Part shown: piece by piece, positions 43,330 through 51,342 of the stretch
How positions within the stretch are numbered: the stretch's first letter is position 1
How the letters are laid out: the number at the start of each line of letters is the position of its first letter
From: an uncultured Collinsella sp.
GTDB lineage: Bacteria > Actinomycetota > Coriobacteriia > Coriobacteriales > Coriobacteriaceae
Direction of reading: 5' to 3'
NCBI GenBank assembly: GCA_900542325.1
Contig: UQMY01000001.1
Coordinates: forward strand, 1 to 64,000
Length of the DNA: 64,000 bases
Notes under the pieces: model-generated
Told to the model about the DNA's origin: nothing
What the model saw: only the letters and a program-made list of their open reading frames with translations
Databases searched by the model: none
Program-made: the position numbers and the translations under genes

Positions 43330-44034
43330 CTAGCGTTCGTCCACGAGCTTGGCGACGAGGGCCTTGAGCTCCGCCACCTCTCGTTCGAGTTCTTTGACGC
43401 GGCGGGCGTTCTCGGTGATGCCTTGGCGGTTGAGGGCACTCTGCTCGGCGGCGTCATCGGGCATGTACTCGCGATGCTGCTTGGCGTCGAAACTCTCCTC
43501 GAACACGCGGCAGCCGTTGCGCTTGATGATGCGTCCCGGCACGCCCACGACGGTGCAGTTGTCGGGCACGTCTTTGACGACGACCGAGTTGCCGCCGATC
43601 TTGACGTTGTTGCCGATGCGGATGTTGCCGAGCACCTTGGCGCCCGTGCCCACGGTGACGTTGTTGCCGAGCGTTGGGTGGCGTTTGCCGGTCTCGTTGC
43701 CAGTACCGCCGAGCGTGACGCCCTGATAGAGTACGCAGTTGTCGCCCACAATGGCGGTTTCGCCGATGACGACGCCCATGGCATGGTCGATAAAGAAGTG
43801 CTTGCCAATCTGCGCGGCAGGGTGAATTTCGACGCCAGTGATATGGCGGGTGATTTGCGAGAGCACGCGGGCGAGCGAGCGATGGCCGTGCTCCCAGAGC
43901 CAGTGCTCGGGTACGTGGTTCCACTTGGCGTGTAGGCCGGGATAGGAGAGGAAGATGACCAGGCCGTTTTGCGCAGCGGGATCCTGTGCCTGGACGGTCT
44001 TGATGTCCTCGCGAATGGTATTGATAAAGCTCAC
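43330..44034 (-). CDS. cysE: Serine O-acetyltransferase
   Basis: A 234-residue hexapeptide-repeat acetyltransferase that makes O-acetylserine for cysteine synthesis. Seen: LARVLSQITRHITGVEIHPAAQIG, HFFIDHAMGVVIGETA (catalytic His/Asp) and the left-handed beta-helix with YQGVTLGGTG and GNNVKIGGNSVVVKDVP. The short N-terminal form (EpsC/SAT of Gram-positives) is followed by a C-terminal coiled-coil tail (VKELEREVAELKALVAKL), which is longer than usual and may aid trimer assembly. GTG 44034 has GGAGGGCGG upstream. No cysK is adjacent. Confidence 0.92.
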   Translation of the reverse strand: MSFINTIREDIKTVQAQDPAAQNGLVIFLSYPGLHAKWNHVPEHWLWEHGHRSLARVLSQITRHITGVEIHPAAQIGKHFFIDHAMGVVIGETAIVGDNCVLYQGVTLGGTGNETGKRHPTLGNNVTVGTGAKVLGNIRIGNNVKIGGNSVVVKDVPDNCTVVGVPGRIIKRNGCRVFEESFDAKQHREYMPDDAAEQSALNRQGITENARRVKELEREVAELKALVAKLVDER

Positions 44035-44258
44035 TGGCCGCCCTCCCTTAGCGCCATGGCAATGCGATTCAATAAAGTATAGCGATTCGCTAGGGATTAG
44101 GAAGAGCAATCTTTCACGGCTTAGCGTGACAGGTGTCAGTTATGCATACTTGCTGGTAATGGAGTCATGCTTTTGTGGGGTTGCGCACGAGGAGGCGCCG
44201 CAACCGTATACTGGTCAACTTGGACGTATCCGCGCCCACAACTGAGAGGTTTTACTTC

Positions 44259-44906
44259 ATGGGTTTCATCAATTTTATCGCCGAGCTGCTTAAGGATCCG
44301 CGCACCGCGATCGCCAGCTGGATCGCCGCCGGCCCGCTTATGGCCTACGGCTGCGTGTTCCTGATTATCTTTGTCGAGACGGGCGTGGTGTTCTTCCCGT
44401 TCCTTCCCGGCGACTCGCTGCTGTTCGCCTCGGGCTTCTTTGCCCACAACGGCGGCTTTAACATCGTGGCCCTGCTGGCCGTCGCATGGACGGCTGCTAT
44501 CTTGGGCGATCAGTGCAACTTTATGATCGGTCATTTCTTTGGCCAAAAGATCATCGCCTCGGGCAAGGTCAAGGCCATGACGCCCGAGCGTATCAAAAAG
44601 TCCGAGGACTTCCTGGACAAGTGGGGCCACCTGGCCATCTTCCTGGGTCGCTTCTTCCCGTTTATCCGCACCTTTGTGCCCTTCATCGCCGGTATGGGCG
44701 GCATGCACTGGCGCAACTTTGTCATCTTTAACGTGCTGGGCGGCATTACCTGGTCGACGGTCTTTACGCTGCTGGGTTACTTCTTTGGCGGCATTCCCTT
44801 TGTGCAGGAGCACTTTGAGCTGCTAATCGTTGGTATCGTTGCCGTGTCGATCATCCCGACTGTGGTCGGTCTGGTTAAGGCTAAGCTGGGCAAAAAGAAC
44901 GCGTAG
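44259..44906 (+). CDS. DedA-family membrane protein
   Basis: A 215-residue DedA/VTT-domain protein. The features are FFPFLPGDSLLFASGFFA and the motif GRFFPFIRTFVPFIAGMGGM (R-x3-R-x3-P region). It has two re-entrant loops and about four transmembrane helices. DedA proteins are proposed lipid scramblases or flippases (undecaprenyl phosphate recycling, membrane homeostasis), usually driven by proton motive force. ATG 44259 follows GAGAGG. Upstream TATACT at about 44205 is a possible -10. A terminator follows. Confidence 0.93.
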   Translation: MGFINFIAELLKDPRTAIASWIAAGPLMAYGCVFLIIFVETGVVFFPFLPGDSLLFASGFFAHNGGFNIVALLAVAWTAAILGDQCNFMIGHFFGQKIIASGKVKAMTPERIKKSEDFLDKWGHLAIFLGRFFPFIRTFVPFIAGMGGMHWRNFVIFNVLGGITWSTVFTLLGYFFGGIPFVQEHFELLIVGIVAVSIIPTVVGLVKAKLGKKNA

Positions 44907-44936
44907 CTCGAGCCAGCGCGCAAACCGTGCCGTTGA

Positions 44937-44967
44937 GGCCCGTCACCGTTTACGGTGGCGGGCCCTT
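44937..44967 (+). terminator. dedA-family gene terminator
   Basis: A 12-bp stem GGCCCGTCACCG/CGGTGGCGGGCC (44937-44948 with 44953-44964; one T-G) followed by CTTT. Confidence 0.75.
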
Positions 44968-45011
44968 TGCTTCGGTCAAATGAAAATACTTTAGTTAGTT
45001 AAAGAAAAACG

Positions 45012-45193
45012 TTTTATCCAACGCATGCGGGGAGTACAATCTCGTGCATGCGAATCGACGTGCTATCGGCTTTGATGCTGTTCGCGTGTCCCGTCCGGCT
45101 CTACGCTCCGGGCGTGCGACGTTGCGACGCGGTCGGCCTCGGTCCTTGCGTGCGGGTTCGCGAGTATGCAACTGTGTATGTAAGGAGCGACAT
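45012..45193 (+). promoter_or_regulatory. ilvE promoter and long leader
   Basis: TACAAT at 45035-45040 is a -10; TTTTAT 17 bases upstream is a weak -35. Transcription would start near 45048, at an ATG that opens a frame MRIDVLSALMLF rich in Leu, Val and Ile. That frame continues past the ilvE start, so a classic attenuator peptide is doubtful. TAAGGAGCGAC before ilvE is the ribosome site. Confidence 0.4.
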
Positions 45194-46246
45194 ATGGCTG
45201 TCGAGAAGAAGGATATCGATTGGGGTAGCCTTGGCTTTGGCTACATGAAGACCGATTACAGCTACGAGGCTCATTGGAAGGATGGCGAGTGGGACGAGGG
45301 TGGCCTGACCACCGACCACACCCTGCATGTCTCCGAGTGCGGCGGCATCTTCCATTACTGCCAGGAGGTCTTTGAGGGCCTGAAGGCCTATACCGCCGAG
45401 GACGGCAGCATCGTCTGCTTCCGTCCCGACATGAACGCCGAGCGTATGTATAACTCTGCCCAGCGCCTCGAGATGCCCCCGTTCCCCAAGGACAAGTTTG
45501 TTGAGGCCGTCAAGCAGGTCGTTTCTGCCAACGCCGCCTGGGTTCCGCCTTTCGGCTCCGGTGCAACCCTGTACGTGCGTCCATTTATGATCGGCTCCGG
45601 TGACGTGATCGGCGTGGCTCCCGCTCCTGAGTACACGTTCCGTATTCTCGTGACCCCGGTCGGTCCGTACTTTAAGGGTGGCCTTAAGCCCGTCAAGCTG
45701 CGCGTTTCCGAGTACGACCGCGCCGCACCGCACGGCACCGGCAACATCAAGGCCGGCCTTAACTATGCCATGTCCCTCAAGCCCACGATGGAGGCCCATC
45801 GCGGGGGCTATGCCGAGAACCTGTATCTCGACTCCGAGTCCCGCACCTATGTCGAGGAGACCGGCGGCGCGAACGTCCTGTTCGTGAAGGAGGACGGCAC
45901 CCTCGTCGTTCCGCAGTCGCACACCGACTCCATCCTGCCCTCCATCACCCGTCGCTCGCTTGTTCAGGTTGCCGAGGATCTGGGCATGACCGTCGACCAG
46001 CGTCCCGTCGAGTGGGCCGAGGTCAAGGCCGGCACCTTCGTTGAGTGCGGTCTGTGCGGCACCGCTGCCGTCATCTCTCCGGTCGGCGAGATCGACAACA
46101 AGGTTTACGGCGCCGACGAGACCGTGACCTTCCCGGCTGGCTACACCGAGATCGGCCCTGTGATGAAGAAGCTCCGCGAGACCCTGACGGGCATCCAGTC
46201 TGGTGCTGTTGAGGATAAGCACGACTGGGTTTACACCGTCGCGTAA
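45194..46246 (+). CDS. ilvE: Branched-chain amino-acid aminotransferase
   Basis: A 350-residue fold-type IV PLP enzyme that interconverts Val, Leu, Ile and their 2-oxo acids. The longer BCAT type (like the eukaryotic and actinobacterial forms) is indicated by LHYCQEVFEGLKAY-like HYCQEVFEGLKAY, the RPDMNAERM arginine, VRPFMIGSGDVIGV, the Schiff-base lysine in GNIKAGLNYAMS, and ECGLCGTAAVISPVGEI. ATG 45194 after TAAGGAGCGAC. A palindromic element at 46265 follows immediately. Confidence 0.96.
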   Translation: MAVEKKDIDWGSLGFGYMKTDYSYEAHWKDGEWDEGGLTTDHTLHVSECGGIFHYCQEVFEGLKAYTAEDGSIVCFRPDMNAERMYNSAQRLEMPPFPKDKFVEAVKQVVSANAAWVPPFGSGATLYVRPFMIGSGDVIGVAPAPEYTFRILVTPVGPYFKGGLKPVKLRVSEYDRAAPHGTGNIKAGLNYAMSLKPTMEAHRGGYAENLYLDSESRTYVEETGGANVLFVKEDGTLVVPQSHTDSILPSITRRSLVQVAEDLGMTVDQRPVEWAEVKAGTFVECGLCGTAAVISPVGEIDNKVYGADETVTFPAGYTEIGPVMKKLRETLTGIQSGAVEDKHDWVYTVA

Positions 46247-46264
46247 TTATCCTTTCCTGTTCGG

Positions 46265-46385
46265 GCGGAGAGCAAGTTCCCTCCCGGCGCGTCCTCGGAC
46301 ATGCAAGAAGCCCTCGCTGCGCACTTCGTGCGGCGAGGGCTTCTTGCGTTCTGCGGAGTGCGCCGGGAGGGAACTTGCTCTCCGC
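46265..46385 (-). repeat. Conserved-architecture palindromic element, copy 2
   Basis: The 26-bp arms 46265-46290 and 46360-46385 are perfect complements. Read on the minus strand, the core has TCCGCA-GAA-CGCAA, a long inner hairpin (GCAAGAAGCCCTCGC with GCGAGGGCTTCTTGC, capped by CGCAC/GTGCG), then TGTCCGAGGAC. The TCCGCA, CGCAA, CTTGC and TGTCCGAG blocks match the cores at 10612-10680 and 56126-56195 in order. It follows the ilvE stop by 18 bases. Confidence 0.85.
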
Positions 46386-46476
46386 TCTGCGGGAACGACG
46401 TTGTCGCAACAGGCAACAATTAATCTGAATAAAGATGGCGTCCGGCCTTTTGGCCGCGCGTTGTGCGTGGATACGA

Positions 46477-46509
46477 AAAGGGCCCAAGGTTTGCGCCTTG
46501 GGTCCCAAA
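46477..46509 (-). terminator. lemA terminator
   Basis: On the minus strand GGGACCCAAGG-CGCAAA-CCTTGGGCCC is followed by TTTTC. It lies 37 bases beyond the lemA stop. The 145 bases between it and the palindrome hold nothing recognisable. Confidence 0.75.
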
Positions 46510-46545
46510 GGGTTGATGAACTGGCTTAAGACTCTGCCTTGTTGT

Positions 46546-47097
46546 TTAGAACTTGACGGTCGGTGCCTGGCGGGCGGCCTCAGCTGTCTCGAAGCCCTGG
46601 CGCTCCTTAAACTGGAAGATGCCGGCAAAGATGACAGCCGGGAACGTCTGAATGGCGTTGTTGTAGCTGAGCACGCAGTCGTTGTAGCTCTGGCGTGCAT
46701 AGCTAATCTTGTTCTCGGTATCCTCGAGCGACGCCTGCAGCTGCGTAAAGTTGGTGTTTGCCTTAAGGTCGGGATAGGCCTCGGCTACGGCGAAGAGCTG
46801 GCGCAGCGCACCGGTCAGCACGTTGTCGGCTTCCATCTTGGCCTCGGGCGTGGTGGCCTTGACGGCGGTGTTACGCGCGCTGATCACGGCTGAGAGCGTC
46901 TCCTGCTCGTGCTTGGCGTAGCCCTTGACGGTCTCGACCAGGTTGGGGATCAGGTCGTTGCGGCGCTGCAGCTGCGTATCGATGTTCTGCCATGCGTTAT
47001 CGATGCGGTTGCGCTTGGTGACCATGTTGTTGTAGATGCCGGCGATGGCGCAGACAATCACAATAACAACAACGATGCCGATGATGACGGGAAGCAT
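46546..47097 (-). CDS. lemA: LemA-family protein
   Basis: A 183-residue LemA protein. One N-terminal transmembrane helix (about 3-21, PVIIGIVVVIVIVCAIAG) is followed by the helical LemA core (NRIDNAWQNIDTQLQRRNDLIPNLVETVKGYAKHE region and YPDLKANTNF). The body lies outside the membrane according to family studies. LemA function is unclear; it is tied to envelope stress and often sits beside a TPM or HtpX gene, neither present here. Start after GGAGACATC. Confidence 0.95.
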   Translation of the reverse strand: MLPVIIGIVVVIVIVCAIAGIYNNMVTKRNRIDNAWQNIDTQLQRRNDLIPNLVETVKGYAKHEQETLSAVISARNTAVKATTPEAKMEADNVLTGALRQLFAVAEAYPDLKANTNFTQLQASLEDTENKISYARQSYNDCVLSYNNAIQTFPAVIFAGIFQFKERQGFETAEAARQAPTVKF

Positions 47098-47296
47098 GAT
47101 GTCTCCGTTTCGAATGGCCGCGGCGGCATGCGCCAGCTGCCGTTGGTATAACGCTACTAGTATACCCGCAACGTTTTGTCGTGCCGAACTTTCCGGTAAG
47201 CGTTATGTTTTCGGCGGGGTTGGCACCGGGGCAAAGCGCGCGAGGTACAGGTGTAAGATATGCGACAGATTGACGAGTGTTGTCTTTACCCTGAGG

Positions 47297-47893
47297 ATGG
47301 CGATACCAGTGGACCTTCGCATTAAGAAAACCTACCGCGCCCTGTTCGATGCCTTCACCGAGCTTCTCGAGGAGCATCGATTTGAGGACCTGACGGTTGC
47401 CATGCTGTGCGACCGCGCCATGATTCGCCGCACGACGTTCTACAAGCACTTTCGCGACAAGAACGATTACTTTGCCTTTTATATCGATGAGCTTATGTCG
47501 GGTTTGCCGCAAAAGCGGGCTGGCGAGGGCGGCACGGTGTCGGCCGACGACGTGCGCGTGCTTCGCCACGAGGTGTTCACCGACGCCATGGACCTGATTC
47601 TGGCCCATGAGCAGCTCATGGACAACATTTTGGCGAGCAGCATGTCGGGCATGCTGACCAGCATGATTTGCGATCGCATTGCCCGCTCTATCCGCGAGCG
47701 TGTGATGAGTGCGCTAGACGAGGACGCGCTTGCGCCCGTGCCGCTCGACACGACGGCTGAGTTTGTCGCCGGCGGCATTATTCGGCTCTTTACTATGTGG
47801 TGGGAATCGGGTCACGATCTGGAGCGTCGCTCCGAGATGGCTGACGTTGTCGATGCGCTGTTCGAGCGGACCATGACGCCGGTGCATCGCTAA
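47297..47893 (+). CDS. TetR-family transcriptional regulator
   Basis: A 198-residue TetR-type regulator. The N-terminal helix-turn-helix includes KTYRALFDAFTELLEEHRFEDLTVAMLCDRAMIRRTTFYKHFRDKN (helices 1-4, with TTFYKHF in the recognition helix). The rest is a helical ligand domain with a TetR_C-type end (AGGIIRLFTMWWES). The start is unclear: ATG 47297, or GTG 47309 with better spacing from AGGATG. It is divergent from lemA and next to tRNA-Ser, so its target is not evident. Confidence 0.88.
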   Translation: MAIPVDLRIKKTYRALFDAFTELLEEHRFEDLTVAMLCDRAMIRRTTFYKHFRDKNDYFAFYIDELMSGLPQKRAGEGGTVSADDVRVLRHEVFTDAMDLILAHEQLMDNILASSMSGMLTSMICDRIARSIRERVMSALDEDALAPVPLDTTAEFVAGGIIRLFTMWWESGHDLERRSEMADVVDALFERTMTPVHR

Positions 47894-47896
47894 AAG

Positions 47897-47986
47897 TGGC
47901 GGAGAGAGGGGGATTCGAACCCCCGGAACGCTCTCGCGCTCAACGGTTTTCAAGACCGCCGCATTCAACCGCTCTGCCATCTCTCC
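47897..47986 (-). tRNA. tRNA-Ser(UGA)
   Basis: On the minus strand the acceptor stem GGAGAGA pairs with TCTCTCC (47980-47986 with 47901-47907). Discriminator G and an encoded CCA follow (47897-47900). The anticodon loop CTTGAAA gives anticodon UGA. The long variable arm and 90-base length are those of a class II tRNA-Ser; the T-loop GTTCGAATCC is present. Confidence 0.97.
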
Positions 47987-48037
47987 GTGAGTCGTAATGA
48001 TAGCATCGTTTTGAATCTGCAACAGGGAAGGCGAACG

Positions 48038-49819
48038 ATGACGATCACCGAAATCGACGAGAAGTTCATGCTCGAGGCGCTGGCAGAGGCTCGCGCCGCC
48101 GCTGCGGTGGGCGAGGTACCCATCGGAGCCGTAGTGGTGCGCGCGGGCGAGATCGTCGCGAGGGCGCATAATCGTCGCGAGCTCGACCAGGACCCTTCGG
48201 CGCATGCAGAGTTCGCGGCCCTGTGCGCTGCCGCTCAGTCGCTCGGTCGCTGGCGCCTTTCCGATTGCACGGTCTACGTGACGCTCGAGCCTTGCTGCAT
48301 GTGTGCGGGGCTTATGGTCAACGCGCGCGTGGGGCGCTGCGTGTATGGCGCGGCTGATGCCAAGGCGGGCGCCTTGGGCTCGTTGTATGACCTGAATGCC
48401 GATTCGCGCCTGAATCATCGGTTTACCGTGGCGGCTGGGGTCCTGGCAGACGAGTGTCGTGAGGTGTTGAGCAGCTATTTTAGTGGGCTGCGTGGCACCG
48501 ATGGTGCTGGCTGCGGTTGTGGGGGCGATCTCGAGGCGCATGCCGCTCATGCCGAGGCACTCGCGTGTGCCGAAGATATTGCCGTTGAGGCGGTCGATTT
48601 TGGTGTCGCATGCCGCCGGCCCCGCCGTGTGCTGCTGGCGATTGATTCCTTTAAGGGTAGCGTGTCGAGTGCGCAGGCAGAGGAGGCCGTTGCCGAAGGC
48701 ATGCGCCGCGTTTGGCCCGATGCCGAGGTGTGCACATTGCTGCTGGCAGATGGTGGCGAGGGAACGCTCGATGCTATCGCCGCATGCGGTGGTGAGCTCT
48801 CGACCTGCGAGGTGGCAGGTCCCTTGGGCGAACGCGTGTCTGCTCGGATGCTGGTGGACGGCGAGCGCGAGTCGGCTGTTATTGAGATGGCCGAGGCGGC
48901 GGGTATTGGGTATTCGCCCTGTACGGAGTCGGCGGCGTTGGCGGCTTCGACCTATGGCGTGGGCGAGCTCATGCTTCGCGCAGTCCGTGCTGGGGCAAAG
49001 ACTATCTATATTGGTCTGGGCGGCAGTGCCACCAACGACGGTGGGGCCGGCATGCTGCAGGCGCTGGGCGCGCGTGTGGTCGATGACCAGGGCTGCGATG
49101 TCGCCCCCGGTCTTGCCGGCCTTGAGCGGGTGGCGAGCGTTGATTTGGCGCCAGCGCTTCGGGCGCTGAACGGTGCGCGTGTCGTGGTGCTTTCCGATGT
49201 CGAGAATCCGCTCGTGGGGCGTCGGGGCGCATTGGCGGTGTTTGGCGGGCAGAAAGGCTTGCCGACGGGTGACGCCGAGGCGCTGAGCAGGTGCGACAGC
49301 TGGATGGTCGGCTACGGTCGTCTGCTCGATACGGCAATTGTCGAGGCTCGAGCCCAGGGGTTGTTGCGCGCACCCGAGGGCGCACGGACATTTGGCTCGG
49401 TGCTTGGCGTGCCCGGCGCAGGTGCCGCCGGCGGCCTGGGTGCCGCGCTGCTGGCGCTCGGTGCGGAGCTACGCTCGGGCGTGGAGACGGTGCTCGATCT
49501 CGTGGGGTTTGACGAGCGTGTACGCGATGTCGACCTGGTCATAACGGGCGAGGGCAATATGGACGAGCAATCCGCCGCCGGTAAGGCGCCGGTGGGTGTG
49601 GCCCGCCGTGCCAAGCGCTATGGCAAGCCGGTTGTTGCCGTCGTGGGCGGTCGTGCCGACAACCTGGATGCGGTGTACGAGCAGGGCATCGACCTTGTCC
49701 TGCCGATCTGTCGCAAGCCCATGGACCTGGAGCGGGCACTCGATCCGCAAGAAGCCGCAACCAACCTCATCTGCGCCGGCGAGTCTGCCGCGCGAGCCTA
49801 CGACCTCGGCCGCCTCTAG
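48038..49819 (+). CDS. Fusion of tRNA adenosine deaminase (TadA) and glycerate kinase
   Basis: A single 593-residue frame joins two enzymes. Residues 1-150 are TadA, which makes inosine 34 in tRNA-Arg(ACG): the zinc site is HAEF (56-59) and PCCMC (85-89), with the family start FMLEALAEARAAAAVGEVPIGAVVV. A Cys/Gly/Ala-rich linker (about 151-195) leads to a glycerate kinase of the GarK/GlxK type: VLLAIDSFKGSVSSAQA, LADGGEGTLDA, GLGGSATNDGGAGML, PGAGAAGGLGAALLALGA and VITGEGNMDEQS. No stop or frameshift lies between. The tRNA-Ser-tadA-SRP RNA order is conserved in many Gram-positive bacteria, so glycerate kinase seems to have been captured by tadA. Start after AGGGAAGGCG. Confidence 0.9.
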   Translation: MTITEIDEKFMLEALAEARAAAAVGEVPIGAVVVRAGEIVARAHNRRELDQDPSAHAEFAALCAAAQSLGRWRLSDCTVYVTLEPCCMCAGLMVNARVGRCVYGAADAKAGALGSLYDLNADSRLNHRFTVAAGVLADECREVLSSYFSGLRGTDGAGCGCGGDLEAHAAHAEALACAEDIAVEAVDFGVACRRPRRVLLAIDSFKGSVSSAQAEEAVAEGMRRVWPDAEVCTLLLADGGEGTLDAIAACGGELSTCEVAGPLGERVSARMLVDGERESAVIEMAEAAGIGYSPCTESAALAASTYGVGELMLRAVRAGAKTIYIGLGGSATNDGGAGMLQALGARVVDDQGCDVAPGLAGLERVASVDLAPALRALNGARVVVLSDVENPLVGRRGALAVFGGQKGLPTGDAEALSRCDSWMVGYGRLLDTAIVEARAQGLLRAPEGARTFGSVLGVPGAGAAGGLGAALLALGAELRSGVETVLDLVGFDERVRDVDLVITGEGNMDEQSAAGKAPVGVARRAKRYGKPVVAVVGGRADNLDAVYEQGIDLVLPICRKPMDLERALDPQEAATNLICAGESAARAYDLGRL

Positions 49820-49831
49820 AAAAGTAGTCAT

Positions 49832-49895
49832 TTTGGGACGGGGCTTTTTTGACTACCCACCAGTCAAAAAGTAGTCAAAAAAGCCCCGTCCCAAA
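49832..49895. repeat. GTCCC-class palindrome with 25-bp perfect arms
   Basis: Arms 49832-49856 and 49871-49895 are exact complements (TTTGGGACGGGGC, then TTTTTTGACTAC). The loop is CCACCAGTCAAAAA. Its right arm and flank share a 20-mer with 37661-37680. It follows the kinase stop by 12 bases and precedes the SRP RNA promoter. Confidence 0.9.
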
Positions 49896-49947
49896 TTAGC
49901 TGTCTTGCCCCATCGGGCGGGAGCGGGTAAGATATATCGAGCGCCTA

Positions 49948-50051
49948 GCGCGTTCGATGGGTTCGGATGACGACATGTTCCGAATCTGGTCAGGTCCGGA
50001 AGGAAGCAGCCATAAGGAGCCTCTGTCGGGCATCCGGATCCATCGAGCGCA
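49948..50051 (+). ncRNA. ffs: Signal recognition particle RNA (small bacterial type)
   Basis: The conserved SRP tip is exact: GGTCAGGTCCGGAAGGAAGCAGCC, in two parts GGTCAGGTCCGG and AAGGAAGCAGCC (49988-50011), with asymmetric loop partners on both sides. The outer stem pairs GCG(CG)TTCGATGG (49948-49960) with CCATCGAGCGC (50040-50050). About 104 bases, a 4.5S-like form lacking the Alu domain. It binds Ffh for co-translational targeting. TAAGAT/TATATC upstream (about 49928-49939) may be the -10. The order tadA-ffs is typical, but dnaX is not next. Confidence 0.93.
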
Positions 50052-50063
50052 CGGGCTTTCTTT

Positions 50064-50089
50064 TTGCGCGGTTTTACCAAACCGCGCAA
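50064..50089 (+). terminator. SRP RNA terminator-like hairpin
   Basis: TTGCGCGGTTT-TACC-AAACCGCGCAA, an 11-bp perfect stem just after TTTCTTTTTG, which itself could serve as the RNA 3' end. Confidence 0.65.
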
Positions 50090-50101
50090 TGCTCGACGCT
50101 G

Positions 50102-50199
50102 CGCGCCACCCAGGGCGACAATTTGTCATTCAAAAGGCAAGGCATGACCAGAAGGTCTATGCCTTGCCTTTTTCATGCCAACTTGTTCGCCCTGGGCGG
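50102..50199. repeat. Nested palindrome after SRP RNA
   Basis: Outer arms (about 50102-50119 with 50182-50199; CGCCNCCCAGGGCGA, one bulge and one mismatch) enclose a perfect 14-bp hairpin AAAAGGCAAGGCAT/ATGCCTTGCCTTTT (50130-50143 with 50157-50170). Flanking blocks CTCGACGCTGCGCG (left) and GGCGCTCGCTGAC (right) echo those around 12588-12708. The remaining bases to 50278 hold nothing recognised. Confidence 0.65.
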
Positions 50200-50278
50200 C
50201 GCTCGCTGACTGCGCCAAGACATCAATGGCTACGTGGTTCAAGAGACGGCGGCGTTGCCATCTGTTTTTACAAGTAAG

Positions 50279-50320
50279 GAGGCCCGTTTCCCTGGTTTTG
50301 GTTGGGGAAACGGGCCTCTT
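50279..50320. terminator. Terminator near the sortase-substrate gene
   Basis: A perfect 14-bp stem GAGGCCCGTTTCCC/GGGAAACGGGCCTC (50279-50292 with 50305-50318) with TTTG after it; usable from either strand. Confidence 0.75.
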
Positions 50321-50364
50321 TGTCTATGGGCTTGTGGATTGGCGAAGACAATAACCGCTGGCAG

Positions 50365-51342
50365 CTATTTTGAGTTCTTGATGCGGCGTGTAGCCGTGGC
50401 GGTTATTCCGAGGCCTGCGGCGGCGACTGCTGCGAGTGCGATTGCGCTCGGTGCAGTGTCGCCCGTGTTTGCGAGCTTGCCGGGCTTGCCGCTGCTCGCG
50501 TTCGCTTGCTTGGTGGAGCTCGGCGTGGCGCCTTTGCCGGTCGCGGGCGAGCTGGCGGGCGGTGCCGGTTCGGCGGGTTGCGCTGAGCCGGAGGGAGGCA
50601 CTGTCTCGGTCGGTTTCGTTATCTCGGGCGAGGTGGCCTTGTCTGCCGCGGCCTTTGCCTCTTCGTATGCTTTGCAGGCGTCGTCATAGGCCGCTTGCGC
50701 CTTTTCCAAATCGTCGAGGAGCGCATCTCGCTTGGCTACGTCCTCATCGATGTGGGCTTTGGCTTTCTCCGCCTCACTTTCGAAACTCTGAACCTGTCTT
50801 TCCTGGCTTTCGAGCCGGCGTTGGCAGTGGTGAAGATCATCTTCACAAGATTTTTCTCGCCTTTCTGCCGACATGATCTCACTTCGCAACTGCTTAATAG
50901 TTTCGTTAGAAGCTCCGTCGTCGATTGCCTTATCTAATTCTGCCTGAAGGCCGCTTGTCCGGTTGTGGGCCTCATCGTATTTGGCTTGGGCTGCATCGAC
51001 GTTCGCTTGCATGGCGGGAAGGGGTTCCCTCCGTTTGGCGGCTTCCGTCACCACCATGTCGTGGATCTCTTGAAAACTGGCAATGTCATCATCGATTTCC
51101 GCAAGTTTCTCGGGACTTGCGGCGTCTTTTGCGGCCTCGAGGTTTTTGAGCGCTTCCTGCATGGCTGCATACGCTTTTTCCCTTGCGGCGGCCGCATCTT
51201 CCGTCTGCAAGGCAACTGCACCGGTGGGGGAGCTGGTTTCCGCCGCGATCCCCGTTGCAGGGGCGATTCCCGCGATAAGTGCCGCGGAAAGGGCGATGCC
51301 CAAGGTTGTTCGTCTTGCTCTTCTCGCGAGAATGTCGTTCAT
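50365..51342 (-). CDS. Sortase-anchored coiled-coil surface protein
   Basis: A 325-residue cell-wall protein. A signal peptide (about 1-33, ending ATGIAAE) precedes a long Ala/Glu/Lys/Asp-rich helical region (about 48-235) with heptad-like patterning (coiled coil), then a Pro/Ser/Thr-rich wall-spanning linker. The end has LANTGD (290-295), a hydrophobic helix, and the basic tail RRIKNSK, that is, a sortase sorting signal with Ala where LPXTG has Pro. The binding partner or role is unknown; it may be an adhesin or a spacer. Start follows GAGGTGCCGAG. Confidence 0.85.
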   Translation of the reverse strand: MNDILARRARRTTLGIALSAALIAGIAPATGIAAETSSPTGAVALQTEDAAAAREKAYAAMQEALKNLEAAKDAASPEKLAEIDDDIASFQEIHDMVVTEAAKRREPLPAMQANVDAAQAKYDEAHNRTSGLQAELDKAIDDGASNETIKQLRSEIMSAERREKSCEDDLHHCQRRLESQERQVQSFESEAEKAKAHIDEDVAKRDALLDDLEKAQAAYDDACKAYEEAKAAADKATSPEITKPTETVPPSGSAQPAEPAPPASSPATGKGATPSSTKQANASSGKPGKLANTGDTAPSAIALAAVAAAGLGITATATRRIKNSK

